Below are positions 26,735 to 35,189 of a DNA stretch of 64,000 bases, one piece after another. The translations under genes were made by a program, and so were the position numbers. Numbering within the stretch: the stretch's first letter is position 1; every line of letters begins with the position of its first letter. A model generated the notes under the pieces. The model searched no databases and was not told the origin of the DNA. It saw only the letters and a program-made list of their open reading frames with translations. This stretch comes from Desulfuromonadales bacterium. GTDB lineage: Bacteria > Desulfobacterota > Desulfuromonadia > Desulfuromonadales > BM103. Location: positions 124,001 through 188,000 of the forward strand of contig JAMONP010000052.1 in the NCBI GenBank assembly GCA_027065695.1. The letters are read 5' to 3'.

Positions 26735-27427
26735 CTACAATTGAATGGTTATCTGCTTGTCAATCAGATTTTCTCGAGGTGAAACGATCGTCCGGTACGC
26801 CAAGGCTTCAACCCCAGAGTCAACTGCCTTTCTGAGTAGACGGCCATATTCCACATCGATTTCATCAGCCGGAGTAAATACTTCAGCCTCACCGCGCTGC
26901 ACCAGAAAAAAGATCACAGCCCGCCAGCCTTCCTCTTTAGCTTCCATTAGATCACGCAGATGCTTTTGTCCTCGTATCGTGATTGCATCAGGAAAACAGG
27001 CAACACCGGGCTCGCAACAGAGGGTGACGTTCTTCACTTCCAAAAGGGCCCTCTCACTGGGCCCTTGTAACATGAAATCGATACGACTCTTTGCAAAAGG
27101 GAACTCGGGGCGCACTGTATAACCTTGAAACCCGTGGATAATACTATTGCACAAGGCCTCCTCAACCACCCGGTTAGCACGATGTGTATTGATATCAACC
27201 CAATAGTTGTTGACCTGCACCAGCTCCCATGACCAGGCAAGCTTGCGTTTCGGATTATCGCTTTTGGACAAAAGAACAGCCTGTCCAGGCACTGCGCACT
27301 GCTGCATGCTGCCGGTATTTGCTGTATGTGCTGTCACCAGGGTGCCATCTGCCAACTCGATATCAGCCAGAAAACGCTTATAGCGACGCACCAGACGACC
27401 TTCGATCAATGGTTGTGGCAATTTCAT
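26735..27427 (-). CDS. sfsA: DNA/RNA nuclease SfsA
   Basis: SfsA family, first described as a sugar fermentation stimulator and carrying a nuclease-like fold. 230 residues. H-T-A-N-T-G-S-M, the central W-x-L-V-x-x-N, R-I-D-F-M-L, L-L-E-V-K-N-V-T-L and F-P-D-A-I-T-x-R-G-Q-K-H-L are the family motifs; the D-x-n-E-V-K pattern is that of PD-(D/E)XK nucleases. AAGGAG seven bases before the ATG. Separated from guaC by 98 bases on the same strand. Confidence 0.94.
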   Translation of the reverse strand: MKLPQPLIEGRLVRRYKRFLADIELADGTLVTAHTANTGSMQQCAVPGQAVLLSKSDNPKRKLAWSWELVQVNNYWVDINTHRANRVVEEALCNSIIHGFQGYTVRPEFPFAKSRIDFMLQGPSERALLEVKNVTLCCEPGVACFPDAITIRGQKHLRDLMEAKEEGWRAVIFFLVQRGEAEVFTPADEIDVEYGRLLRKAVDSGVEALAYRTIVSPRENLIDKQITIQL

Positions 27428-27499
27428 CGCAACTCCTTAGCATTCAACATATGAAGCTATTGTAGCCATCAAGTCATAAACCGGCAAACATGAAAGCAT

Positions 27500-27528
27500 T
27501 TGACTCTCACCTGCCACTCACCTAGACT
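27500..27528 (+). promoter_or_regulatory. sigma70-like promoter for the RNase J gene
   Basis: TTGACT (27500-27505), 17-base spacer, TAGACT (27523-27528), ending 49 bases before the start codon. Confidence 0.45.
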
Positions 27529-27577
27529 GACGTCGCTTTTACCGCCAACCACCTGATTTGTCAGAAAAATTCGACTT

Positions 27578-29281
27578 ATGACGAACGATTTACAAAATTC
27601 CGAGCCACCACGCCCGTTGCACCCTGATGCGGTGAGAATCCTGCCCCTGGGAGGCCTCGGTGAAATTGGTCTTAACATGATGGTCGTCGAGATCGAAGGT
27701 GGACTATTGATCATCGACTGCGGCCTGATGTTTCCGGAAGCCTACATGCTAGGCATCGATCTGGTCATTCCCGACATCTCGGCAATTGCAGACCGTCAGG
27801 GGGAGATCCTTGGCATCCTTCTGACTCATGGCCACGAAGATCACATCGGCGCTATTCCCTTCCTGATTGAAGCACTAGGCTGCCCACCTGTTTACAGCTC
27901 ACCGCTGACGTTGGGACTGCTCGCCAACAAACTGGAAGAACACCACATGAAGGACCAGGTTGAATTCCGAAGCATAAAAGTTCGTGAACCGGTCAGCATC
28001 GGCCCGTTCGAGGTGGAATTTTTCCGCGCAGCTCACTCAATTGTCGATGGCTGCGGCCTGGCAATCCGCACCCCGGCCGGGTTGATCGTACATACTGGTG
28101 ATTTTAAACTCGACCCGACTCCGGTGGACAACCAACCTACCGACCTTGGCCGTCTGGCCGCCTACGGCGAAGAAGGGGTCCTGCTGCTGCTCTCCGATTC
28201 CACGAATGTTGAGAATACTGGACAAACCCTCTCTGAGCGCACGGTCGGTGAAGCTTTCGAGGAACTGCTGCCACGCTGCACCGGCAAAATTCTGGTAGCG
28301 ACCTTCTCCTCCAATATTCATCGTATCCAGCAGGTAATCAATGCCGCAGTGAAGGTGGATCGAAAGGTTCTGGTCTCCGGCCGCAGTATGGTCAGCAACA
28401 TCGCCATCGCCAGGCAGCTCGGCTACCTCCATGTGCCGGATGATATACTCATTGATCTGCGGCAAATGCGCGATTTGCCGCCACAGCGGATTCTGATTTT
28501 GACAACGGGGAGCCAGGGCGAACCGCTCAGCGCCCTGTCACGCATTGCCATGGATGATCATAAACAGATCCAGATCAAGCCTGGCGACACGGTTATTCTT
28601 TCATCAAAGTTTATTCCTGGCAACGAACGAGCGATCACCCATGTGATCAATCACCTCTATCGGCGAGGAGCGGAAGTCCATTATGAGACAACCAGCGAGA
28701 TCCACGTTTCCGGACACGCCAGCCAGAACGACCTCAAAACTGTATTAAATCTGGTCAAACCGGAATATTTCGTACCGGTACACGGTGAATACCGTCATCT
28801 GGTAAAACATGCACAACTGGCGCACAGCATGGGTTGGGCCGAGGATCGGGCAATAATGATCAGTAACGGCACTCCTCTGGTGCTTTCTGCCAATGGCCAC
28901 CACACCGAACCCCGAGTTGAAACTGGTCGGGTTTTTATTGATGGTAAGGGTGTCGGCGATGTCGGACTGATGGAATTGCGTGATCGACGGCACCTTGCCA
29001 ATCATGGCCTGGTCATCGTCTTTCTGGCACTGCATCAAAAGACCGGTGAGATCGTCTCCGGACCGGAGATCATCACCCGTGGCTTTGTTCCAGAGGACGA
29101 AAGCGAAGAATTATTGAATGAAGCCAAGGCTTTAGTTGGCCAGATGCTGGACGCTCACAGCCGGGAAGCAATAGCCGACTGGGAAGAGCTTCGCGTTGAG
29201 GTCCGCAAAACTTTACGCCGACTATTCAACAAGACCATGGATCGTCGCCCCCTGATCCTGCCAATTATTATGGAACTTTAA
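27578..29281 (+). CDS. rnj: ribonuclease J
   Basis: Metallo-beta-lactamase/beta-CASP ribonuclease with 5'-exo and endo activity, used in mRNA decay. 567 residues. The zinc motif is H84-G-H86-E-D88-H89; L-P-L-G-G-L-G-E-I-G-x-N at about 23-34 and I-D-C-G-L-x-F-P are the family start. H-S-I-V-D near 152, H-T-G-D-F-K and the beta-CASP S-x-H-x-S-x-x-D pattern (H-V-S-G-H-A-S-Q-N-D) are present, as is H-G-E-Y-R-H-L. The C-terminal domain is complete. The ribosome-binding site is weak. It may be co-transcribed with ftsK. Confidence 0.95.
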   Translation: MTNDLQNSEPPRPLHPDAVRILPLGGLGEIGLNMMVVEIEGGLLIIDCGLMFPEAYMLGIDLVIPDISAIADRQGEILGILLTHGHEDHIGAIPFLIEALGCPPVYSSPLTLGLLANKLEEHHMKDQVEFRSIKVREPVSIGPFEVEFFRAAHSIVDGCGLAIRTPAGLIVHTGDFKLDPTPVDNQPTDLGRLAAYGEEGVLLLLSDSTNVENTGQTLSERTVGEAFEELLPRCTGKILVATFSSNIHRIQQVINAAVKVDRKVLVSGRSMVSNIAIARQLGYLHVPDDILIDLRQMRDLPPQRILILTTGSQGEPLSALSRIAMDDHKQIQIKPGDTVILSSKFIPGNERAITHVINHLYRRGAEVHYETTSEIHVSGHASQNDLKTVLNLVKPEYFVPVHGEYRHLVKHAQLAHSMGWAEDRAIMISNGTPLVLSANGHHTEPRVETGRVFIDGKGVGDVGLMELRDRRHLANHGLVIVFLALHQKTGEIVSGPEIITRGFVPEDESEELLNEAKALVGQMLDAHSREAIADWEELRVEVRKTLRRLFNKTMDRRPLILPIIMEL

Positions 29282-29286
29282 CCATT

Positions 29287-29475
29287 GTGGCGCGTGGCGC
29301 GAAAAAGTTTGATTCCGTGGCAACAGCGACTATCTTACCATATATAGCCGGGCCCTTTGCAGCCATGATAACGGGACTACCCTGCATTCACCTGCTCATG
29401 GGTATTATCCGCCGTCGACGGCTACACTGGTTCGCGCTTTACCGCTGGTGCATGGGCCTGACCTTCCTACGCTAA
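29287..29475 (+). pseudogene. apparent C-terminal remnant of undecaprenyl-diphosphatase (uppP)
   Basis: A 62-residue frame beginning with GTG six bases after the RNase J stop. It has a hydrophobic stretch and the ending I-I-R-R-R-R-L-H-W-F-A-L-Y-R-W-C-M-G-L, close to the last membrane segments of UppP/BacA (typically L-R-F-L-x-R-x-S-x-x-P-F-A-x-Y-R-x-x-x-G). None of the catalytic E/R/H regions is present, and rnj occupies the upstream sequence. It is either a relic, a misread short membrane protein, or spurious. No good ribosome-binding site is seen. Confidence 0.4.
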
Positions 29476-29535
29476 ACCTTTGACCTTTTCCCTATAATTG
29501 CGCTAGCATGGCGCGAATTTATCACAGGGTCATTT

Positions 29536-31803
29536 ATGAGTGAAAAACCACGCAAAACCTTCCTGCGCGAACATATCAAGAAAGAGATCGCCGGTCTGGT
29601 CTGGATGGCCGCCGGTATCTTCCTGCTCTTGAGTCTGATCTCGTTTAATAATAGTGATCCGTCTTTCAACAACAATCTGAACCCGGCATCGATTAACAAC
29701 ATCTGTGGCAAGGTCGGTGCATATGTGTCCGATCTTTTTTTCCAGATCATTGGCCTGCCTGCCTTGTTGATTCCTTTTGCCTGCCTGCTCTTTTCCTGGC
29801 GACTGTTAAAATTTCGCGACCTGCACCCTCGTACGTACAAGATCTTCGCTTTTGTGGTAATGCTGATTTCTATTGCCGGTATGATTTCACTTAAAGTTGA
29901 AAAGGTCGCTCTTTTCGGGCAGACCCTGAATCAGGCTGGCGGTTTCATCGGCTTTTTCCTGGCAAGCACCTTAAAGGACTGGTTCAACCTGACCGGAGCA
30001 ACTATCTTCCTGCTCGTATTCCTTTCGGTCTCTTCTATGCTGGTCGCCCGCTTTTCCATGGTGCTCTTTCTCGAGGGGTTACTAGCCCGCTTTGCAGGTT
30101 CCCTAGAAAGACACCGCAAAGCCCGGCGGGCTTTGCAGGAAGCTAAAAGCCCCAAGAAGGAGAAATCAACCGTCATCCGCGCCCCAGAACCACCTCCGGC
30201 ACCAGCGGTAAAAGAAAAGAGCAGTAAAAAGAAAGCCCCGGACAGCCAGGAAGCATTCGAGTTTTTGGAACCCGCCGGGACCTATCACGAGCCGTCACTG
30301 ACCCTGCTCGACCATGATGGCGAGGTAGCAAAACAGGTTGACAAGGACGCCTTGATGATGAACGCCCGTCTTCTGGAGAACAAATTACTCGACTTCAACG
30401 TCGAGGGCGATGTCTCTGAAGTCAAACCGGGACCAGTAGTCACCATGTACGAGTTCGCACCGGCACCGGGCGTCAAGGTCAACAAGATTGCCGGGCTGTC
30501 CGACGATCTAAGTATGGCACTCAAGGCCCTCTCTATCCGTATTGTCGCACCAATTCCTGGCCGTGGCGTGGTCGGTATTGAGATTCCGAATCGCGACCGT
30601 GAGATGATTTACCTCAAGGAAATTTTTGCCACCAAAGAATTCCAGAAGACCGGTGGGCGTCTCCCAATCGCCCTGGGAAAGGATATTTTCGGCCATACTG
30701 TCGTTTCCGATCTCGCTAAAATGCCACACCTGCTGGTGGCTGGTGCCACTGGAACAGGTAAATCGGTTTCGATCAACGCCATGATCCTGTCGCTTCTTTA
30801 TCGTGCTGACCCCAAGGATGTTCGCTTGATCATGGTCGACCCTAAGATGCTGGAACTCTCCATGTATGAGGGCATTCCTCACCTGCTGTTACCGGTGGTG
30901 ACCAATCCGAAGAAGGCGGCCCTGGCTCTCAACTGGGCGGTGCGCGAAATGGAACGCCGCTACAAGTTGATGGCAGACAAAGGCGTACGCAATATCGACG
31001 GCTACAATCGCAAGCTCATCAAGGAAGAGAAGGAAAAGACTAGCAAACGCAAGCAGCAGTTTGGCAGTGCCGCAGCCGTCGATCTCATGGAAGAGGAATT
31101 GCCGGAGATTGATCTAGCCGAAGGGAAAGAACTCGACCACGGCCACTTGCCTTACATAGTCGTTATTGTCGATGAATTGGCTGACCTGATGATGGTTGCC
31201 GGGCGCGAGATTGAGGAAGCCATCGCCCGCTTGGCGCAAATGGCCCGCGCTGCCGGCATCCACTTGATCCTTGCTACGCAAAGACCGAGCGTCGATGTTA
31301 TCACCGGGTTGATCAAGGCGAACTTCCCGACCCGTATCTCCTTCAAGGTCTTCTCACGCATCGACTCGCGTACCATACTTGACCAGATGGGTGCAGAAAC
31401 CCTGCTCGGCAACGGCGACATGCTCTTCCTGCCGCCCGGAACCGGCGCGGTACAACGCATCCATGGCGCTTTCGTTTCGGAAATTGAAGTACAAAGGGTG
31501 GTTGACTTCCTCAAAAGACAGGGCAAACCTGAATACGACAAATCAATCCTCGATGCCCCTCCGGCCGCAGCAAGCGGCGGTAATGGCGACGACGAGTATG
31601 ATGAGAAATGGGATGAGGCCCTAGCCGTTATAGCCAATGCCAAGCAGGCCTCAATCTCCATGCTGCAGCGCCGTCTGCGTCTCGGTTACAACCGCGCCGC
31701 GCGTATGATTGAGAAGATGGAAGCCGAAGGAATCGTTGGGCCCTCCGATGGTACTAGCAGACCACGTGAGGTCTTCATCGACAAGATCGGTGGCGACGAA
31801 TAA
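29536..31803 (+). CDS. ftsK: DNA translocase FtsK
   Basis: Septal DNA pump coordinating chromosome segregation with division. 755 residues, a medium-length SpoIIIE/FtsK. Four membrane helices in the first 180 residues, a charged linker (about 195-245), the alpha-beta motor with Walker A G-A-T-G-T-G-K-S near 402-409, V-D-P-K-M-L-E-L, Walker B V-I-V-D-E-L-A-D-L-M, L-A-T-Q-R-P and a C-terminal winged-helix gamma domain (about 690-750, L-Q-R-R-L-R-L-G-Y-N-R-A) that reads KOPS sequences. AGGG precedes the ATG. It ends 48 bases from the convergent multiheme cytochrome gene; only a weak stem lies between. Confidence 0.96.
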   Translation: MSEKPRKTFLREHIKKEIAGLVWMAAGIFLLLSLISFNNSDPSFNNNLNPASINNICGKVGAYVSDLFFQIIGLPALLIPFACLLFSWRLLKFRDLHPRTYKIFAFVVMLISIAGMISLKVEKVALFGQTLNQAGGFIGFFLASTLKDWFNLTGATIFLLVFLSVSSMLVARFSMVLFLEGLLARFAGSLERHRKARRALQEAKSPKKEKSTVIRAPEPPPAPAVKEKSSKKKAPDSQEAFEFLEPAGTYHEPSLTLLDHDGEVAKQVDKDALMMNARLLENKLLDFNVEGDVSEVKPGPVVTMYEFAPAPGVKVNKIAGLSDDLSMALKALSIRIVAPIPGRGVVGIEIPNRDREMIYLKEIFATKEFQKTGGRLPIALGKDIFGHTVVSDLAKMPHLLVAGATGTGKSVSINAMILSLLYRADPKDVRLIMVDPKMLELSMYEGIPHLLLPVVTNPKKAALALNWAVREMERRYKLMADKGVRNIDGYNRKLIKEEKEKTSKRKQQFGSAAAVDLMEEELPEIDLAEGKELDHGHLPYIVVIVDELADLMMVAGREIEEAIARLAQMARAAGIHLILATQRPSVDVITGLIKANFPTRISFKVFSRIDSRTILDQMGAETLLGNGDMLFLPPGTGAVQRIHGAFVSEIEVQRVVDFLKRQGKPEYDKSILDAPPAAASGGNGDDEYDEKWDEALAVIANAKQASISMLQRRLRLGYNRAARMIEKMEAEGIVGPSDGTSRPREVFIDKIGGDE

Positions 31804-31851
31804 AAGCTGACTCCGCAGGTGCCTGCCCCTTCTTTTATCACCACCTTCCAA

Positions 31852-33936
31852 TCATTGTATTCCAGGGTTATCTTGTGTTCCTTCCACCGTCCAAGGTGAA
31901 ACCAGGTTCCAACCATCCCCCGTAGCATTTGAGTAGTTAGTTGTATCTGCCAGCCGATGGCAGTTCTGCGCCGAGGTCGCCATGGCGAAGGTGACACCTT
32001 GGTTTTCCGGTGCATAGCCAGTCGTTCCGAGGGTACTGACACTGCTCTGATCATCCCAATCGTTATGCTTGGTATCGAGACAGTTGCTAATCAGCAGACG
32101 CGGCAGACGCGAGGCATGCGGATTGTGGCACTTCGAGCAGGAAAACTTGTGATAGCGGTCATCCAGGGTGTTATCGACACTGGCACCCCAATTGTAATCC
32201 TGGTATCCATAGGGCCGAGCATTTGTGAGCTGCGGCGAGAGACCAAAGCCTCCAGAACCGCGGAAACCCTGCCCCCAGTAGTTATTGGTATTATCACCAC
32301 TGGGGACACTGTCGTTGAAAATACCAGCATTGCCATATGACTGGCGCGGATAGCCACGGTCAGAGCCTCGCGAGGTATAAAGAGGCGCACCGCTCGGATT
32401 GCGAATCGCCATACTGAAGATGTCCACAGCCAGGCCTGATGCGGTGCCACTGCCACCGATCGCCGCATTGGCATGGCCGTTGGTGCCGACCCAGGCGTTG
32501 GCCGGATCACCGAACTGATTGAGATTGTCAACGTCAGTCCCATGGCAAAGACTACAGAGTCCGGCGCTGTTACCCAGTGCCCAACTCGGATCGACCGGAT
32601 TCAGATGTGCAGGATTTCCAGCCGTAGTCGGATTGCCGTTGTTCTGGTCAATCTGGTAGCCGCCCAATTCAGTCGCCTGCGTTCCGCCTCGTGGCACAGC
32701 GCCATAATCTCCATTCGTAGTCCAACTGTCACCGGCCTGTGGCGCGCCGTCTTCACGATAGGGGCTGCCCATCCAGCTGCCACGCAGATACGGCTTACCC
32801 AAAGTATTATCGCCGCTAGCAAGGTTCAGCTCGTGGACATCATGGCAATATGAACAGCGGATAGTGGCAACGGAATCAAGACCCGCCCCAATGGCACTAT
32901 TGTTAACAGAATGAGTAGACTGAATGCCGCCAGTCTTGTAGGAGAACTGCGTCTGGCCACTGGTCCAGGTTGCTCCTGTTGTTCCTGTGACATTAACCCA
33001 GGCCGGAGCAAGCGTACCGGAGAGTGAACCGAAATCATAGTTGTTGGCACCACCGTTGGTGTCAGTATTAACGCCCCATTCTGACACCCCGTAAGTAGCG
33101 TGGCAATTCCAGCAAATCTCAGCTTCACTATTGCCGGACACCGAACTGCTGCCAAGCGCAATGCCGCCCTCACCGTTGAGTGAATAATCAATACCAACAG
33201 CAGCATTATTGGGGATTTCAACCGTCCCGGAACCATGGTTAGTGTGGCAATCGACACAGTCAAAGACAACGGGACTGGTGATGCCGAAGATCGTATTCTT
33301 GGAATGAGGACTATCGTAGGTAACCACAGGCGCATCGACATCTGTGCCATCATGACAGCCTAGACAGCCAGTGCCTGCAGAGGGGAACCCGGCACTGTGA
33401 CCATGGCAGAGGGTGCAGTCTTTGCCCACCTTGTGGTTAACGATATGGCAGGCCTCACAGGCACCGACAGTGGCTCCAGCAATATTGAAATCGGTCGGGC
33501 CAGTATAAGTTACTACGTTATAAGTCAAACCGACCGTTGACGGCAATTCCTTACGAATGCCAGGCGCCGGAAACGATTCACTCCAGTTTTGTGCATCACG
33601 TTTGTAGCCAACCATTTTAATGTTGCTGCCACTACTGGAATGGGCATCGTGACATTCACGACAGGTGATGTAACCAGGCTGATCAGAGGCCAGACCCAGC
33701 GGGTTATGAACCTCGGCTGCGCTCGTAGTGTTGATGGAGACCGTATGGCAGGAGAGGCAAACCAGTTCCGAGTTCTCCGCGATCAACAGCTGCGAATAGC
33801 CTGGATTGCCGTGGAAGTCGTGGCAGAACGAACAATCATGATTGGCCAGAAGCGCCTGGGCCGGACCGAAAGAACTGCTGCACAAGAGGAGAGTGACCGC
33901 AAAGAACATGATTGCAATAATTCTAGTGCTTTTCAT
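31852..33936 (-). CDS. exported 11-heme c-type cytochrome
   Basis: A 694-residue secreted cytochrome; signal peptide about 1-28 (ending A-Q-A). C-x-x-C-H sites begin at C35, C60, C92, C160, C174, C191, C227, C275, C361, C461 and C600. Eight are packed into the first 280 residues; the rest of the chain is Gly/Asn/Ser/Thr-rich with long heme-free stretches (366-460 and 466-599). Several sites are followed by a nearby His (C-H-D-x-H, C-H-N-P-H), as in bis-His cytochromes. Two odd sites follow the last heme: C619-x4-H624 and C659-H660. GAAGGAG overlaps the stop of the NHL gene, 8 bases before the ATG, so the pair is translationally linked. Likely a periplasmic or extracellular electron carrier. 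Confidence 0.9.
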   Translation of the reverse strand: MKSTRIIAIMFFAVTLLLCSSSFGPAQALLANHDCSFCHDFHGNPGYSQLLIAENSELVCLSCHTVSINTTSAAEVHNPLGLASDQPGYITCRECHDAHSSSGSNIKMVGYKRDAQNWSESFPAPGIRKELPSTVGLTYNVVTYTGPTDFNIAGATVGACEACHIVNHKVGKDCTLCHGHSAGFPSAGTGCLGCHDGTDVDAPVVTYDSPHSKNTIFGITSPVVFDCVDCHTNHGSGTVEIPNNAAVGIDYSLNGEGGIALGSSSVSGNSEAEICWNCHATYGVSEWGVNTDTNGGANNYDFGSLSGTLAPAWVNVTGTTGATWTSGQTQFSYKTGGIQSTHSVNNSAIGAGLDSVATIRCSYCHDVHELNLASGDNTLGKPYLRGSWMGSPYREDGAPQAGDSWTTNGDYGAVPRGGTQATELGGYQIDQNNGNPTTAGNPAHLNPVDPSWALGNSAGLCSLCHGTDVDNLNQFGDPANAWVGTNGHANAAIGGSGTASGLAVDIFSMAIRNPSGAPLYTSRGSDRGYPRQSYGNAGIFNDSVPSGDNTNNYWGQGFRGSGGFGLSPQLTNARPYGYQDYNWGASVDNTLDDRYHKFSCSKCHNPHASRLPRLLISNCLDTKHNDWDDQSSVSTLGTTGYAPENQGVTFAMATSAQNCHRLADTTNYSNATGDGWNLVSPWTVEGTQDNPGIQ

Positions 33937-33948
33937 GGCTGGTCTCCT

Positions 33949-34908
33949 TCACTGTGATTCGGTCAACGGCAGGACCGTGACTCGCATGTTGCGATTATCG
34001 GCAACATAAAGGTTCAGACCCGCAGCGTCCAGAGCAACATCCATTGGCAGGAGCAGATGGCCATCGCTAGATCCCAGGCAACCGTAAGAGGTTGTCATCT
34101 CGTCTGTATCACGGTCAAATTCAAGGATTTGAGCGAGCATATTATCGGCAACAAAAATCTTGCTGTCGGTGAGCCAGAGTCCCTGTGGGCGAGAAAAGTT
34201 ACCTGTAATGGTCCTTTTCAGGTCACCGGAGAGATTGAAGACCTTGATGGAGGCAGGGATACCGACAGTGGAATCGCCATAATCTGAGACGAAGACTTCA
34301 CCTTTCACAGCATCAACGGCAATCCCTTTGGGATCGGCAAGAACCATATTACCACCAAAACTTTTGAGCAAACGACCGTTCCTGCGAAGCACCTTGATTT
34401 CTCTGGCCAAGCCATCAACCACAAACAGTTGGCGCAGGCGAGCATCGTAAACCATATCGAGAGCCTGGACTCCACCGTGCTTACTAAACAGCTTTTTCCT
34501 GAGAATCAACTCCCCTCTTTTACTTTTATAAATATCGATGGTTTTGTCTTTGTCGTTGCCGACATAATAGGTAATCCGCCGGCTCGGCCGAAAAGTCACA
34601 CTAAGAGGGCTACCATCGGTTTCAAAAAATCTGACCGGTACACCGTCTAAACCAACTCTGTATATCCAGTTCCTGGCATAGTCTGCAATCAGGAAGCTCT
34701 GCGCATCAAGAACCGTAATTCGCACCGGTGAAGCGATTGGGCCGGGAGTTATAACCAAAGGTGTGTCTGGCGTACAGGAGCTATCAGCGCCGCCGAAATT
34801 AAAGTCAAGCCCCATACCGGCAATAACCTGACTCTGACTCAACAGACATAGCAGCACAACCAGCAGAACACGCCTGAACAGAGGATACAGTCTATTCGGC
34901 TTAAGCAT
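33949..34908 (-). CDS. exported NHL-repeat beta-propeller protein
   Basis: A 319-residue protein with a signal peptide (about 1-30, ending V-I-A) followed by repeated beta-propeller blades: F-L-I-A-D-Y-A-R-N, L-F-V-V-D-G-L-A-R-E-I-K-V, V-F-V-S-D-Y-G-D-S, I-F-V-A-D-N-M-L-A and L-Y-V-A-D-N-R-N-M-R-V-x-V are successive NHL cores. The ATG at 34908 has GGAGGTGG five bases upstream; the longer frame from 35118 has no such support. First gene of an operon with the 11-heme cytochrome, whose start is 12 bases away. Genes of this type are commonly next to multiheme cytochromes in Geobacter and may help their assembly or surface attachment; that role is inferred. Confidence 0.88.
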   Translation of the reverse strand: MLKPNRLYPLFRRVLLVVLLCLLSQSQVIAGMGLDFNFGGADSSCTPDTPLVITPGPIASPVRITVLDAQSFLIADYARNWIYRVGLDGVPVRFFETDGSPLSVTFRPSRRITYYVGNDKDKTIDIYKSKRGELILRKKLFSKHGGVQALDMVYDARLRQLFVVDGLAREIKVLRRNGRLLKSFGGNMVLADPKGIAVDAVKGEVFVSDYGDSTVGIPASIKVFNLSGDLKRTITGNFSRPQGLWLTDSKIFVADNMLAQILEFDRDTDEMTTSYGCLGSSDGHLLLPMDVALDAAGLNLYVADNRNMRVTVLPLTESQ

Positions 34909-34935
34909 AATCCACCTCCCGGCATCTATGTTGGA

Positions 34936-34988
34936 CGGGGAAAAACGTTTACTCCATAAAAAGAATTTAATGCAAGAAACGTTCCCCG
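34936..34988 (-). promoter_or_regulatory. inverted repeat in the 5' leader of the NHL-cytochrome operon
   Basis: CGGGGAAAAACGTTT and AAACGTTCCCCG are complementary except for a 2-3-base bulge, around a 26-base loop that is AT-rich. It lies 28-80 bases before the NHL start, so it would be a leader hairpin or a protein site. No GEMM (cyclic dinucleotide) riboswitch consensus is seen in this 281-base divergent gap. Confidence 0.4.
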
Positions 34989-35133
34989 ACCAGACACCAG
35001 ACGGGCCCTTACAACAGGCGACCAGGATGCAGAAAACCACATGCCCCCATGACAAGCTCAAACATATAACGTAATTCTGAGCACGTTCATGGCAAAACAG
35101 TCCAAATTCATAGCACAATTACCTTCTAAAAGT

Positions 35134-35161
35134 TTGAATAAACAGTTAGAAATGCTAGTAT
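35134..35161 (+). promoter_or_regulatory. sigma70-like promoter for larB
   Basis: TTGAAT (35134-35139), 16-base spacer, TAGTAT (35156-35161) with a TGC extension, 28 bases before the larB start codon. Confidence 0.4.
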
Positions 35162-35189
35162 TATTTTTTAAGGTGACGGAAGGACAATT

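Noticed and set aside
34909-35189. GEMM-type cyclic dinucleotide riboswitch before the NHL-cytochrome operon
   Set aside because: The conserved core with GGGCAAACC and GACGCAAAGCC is absent on either strand.
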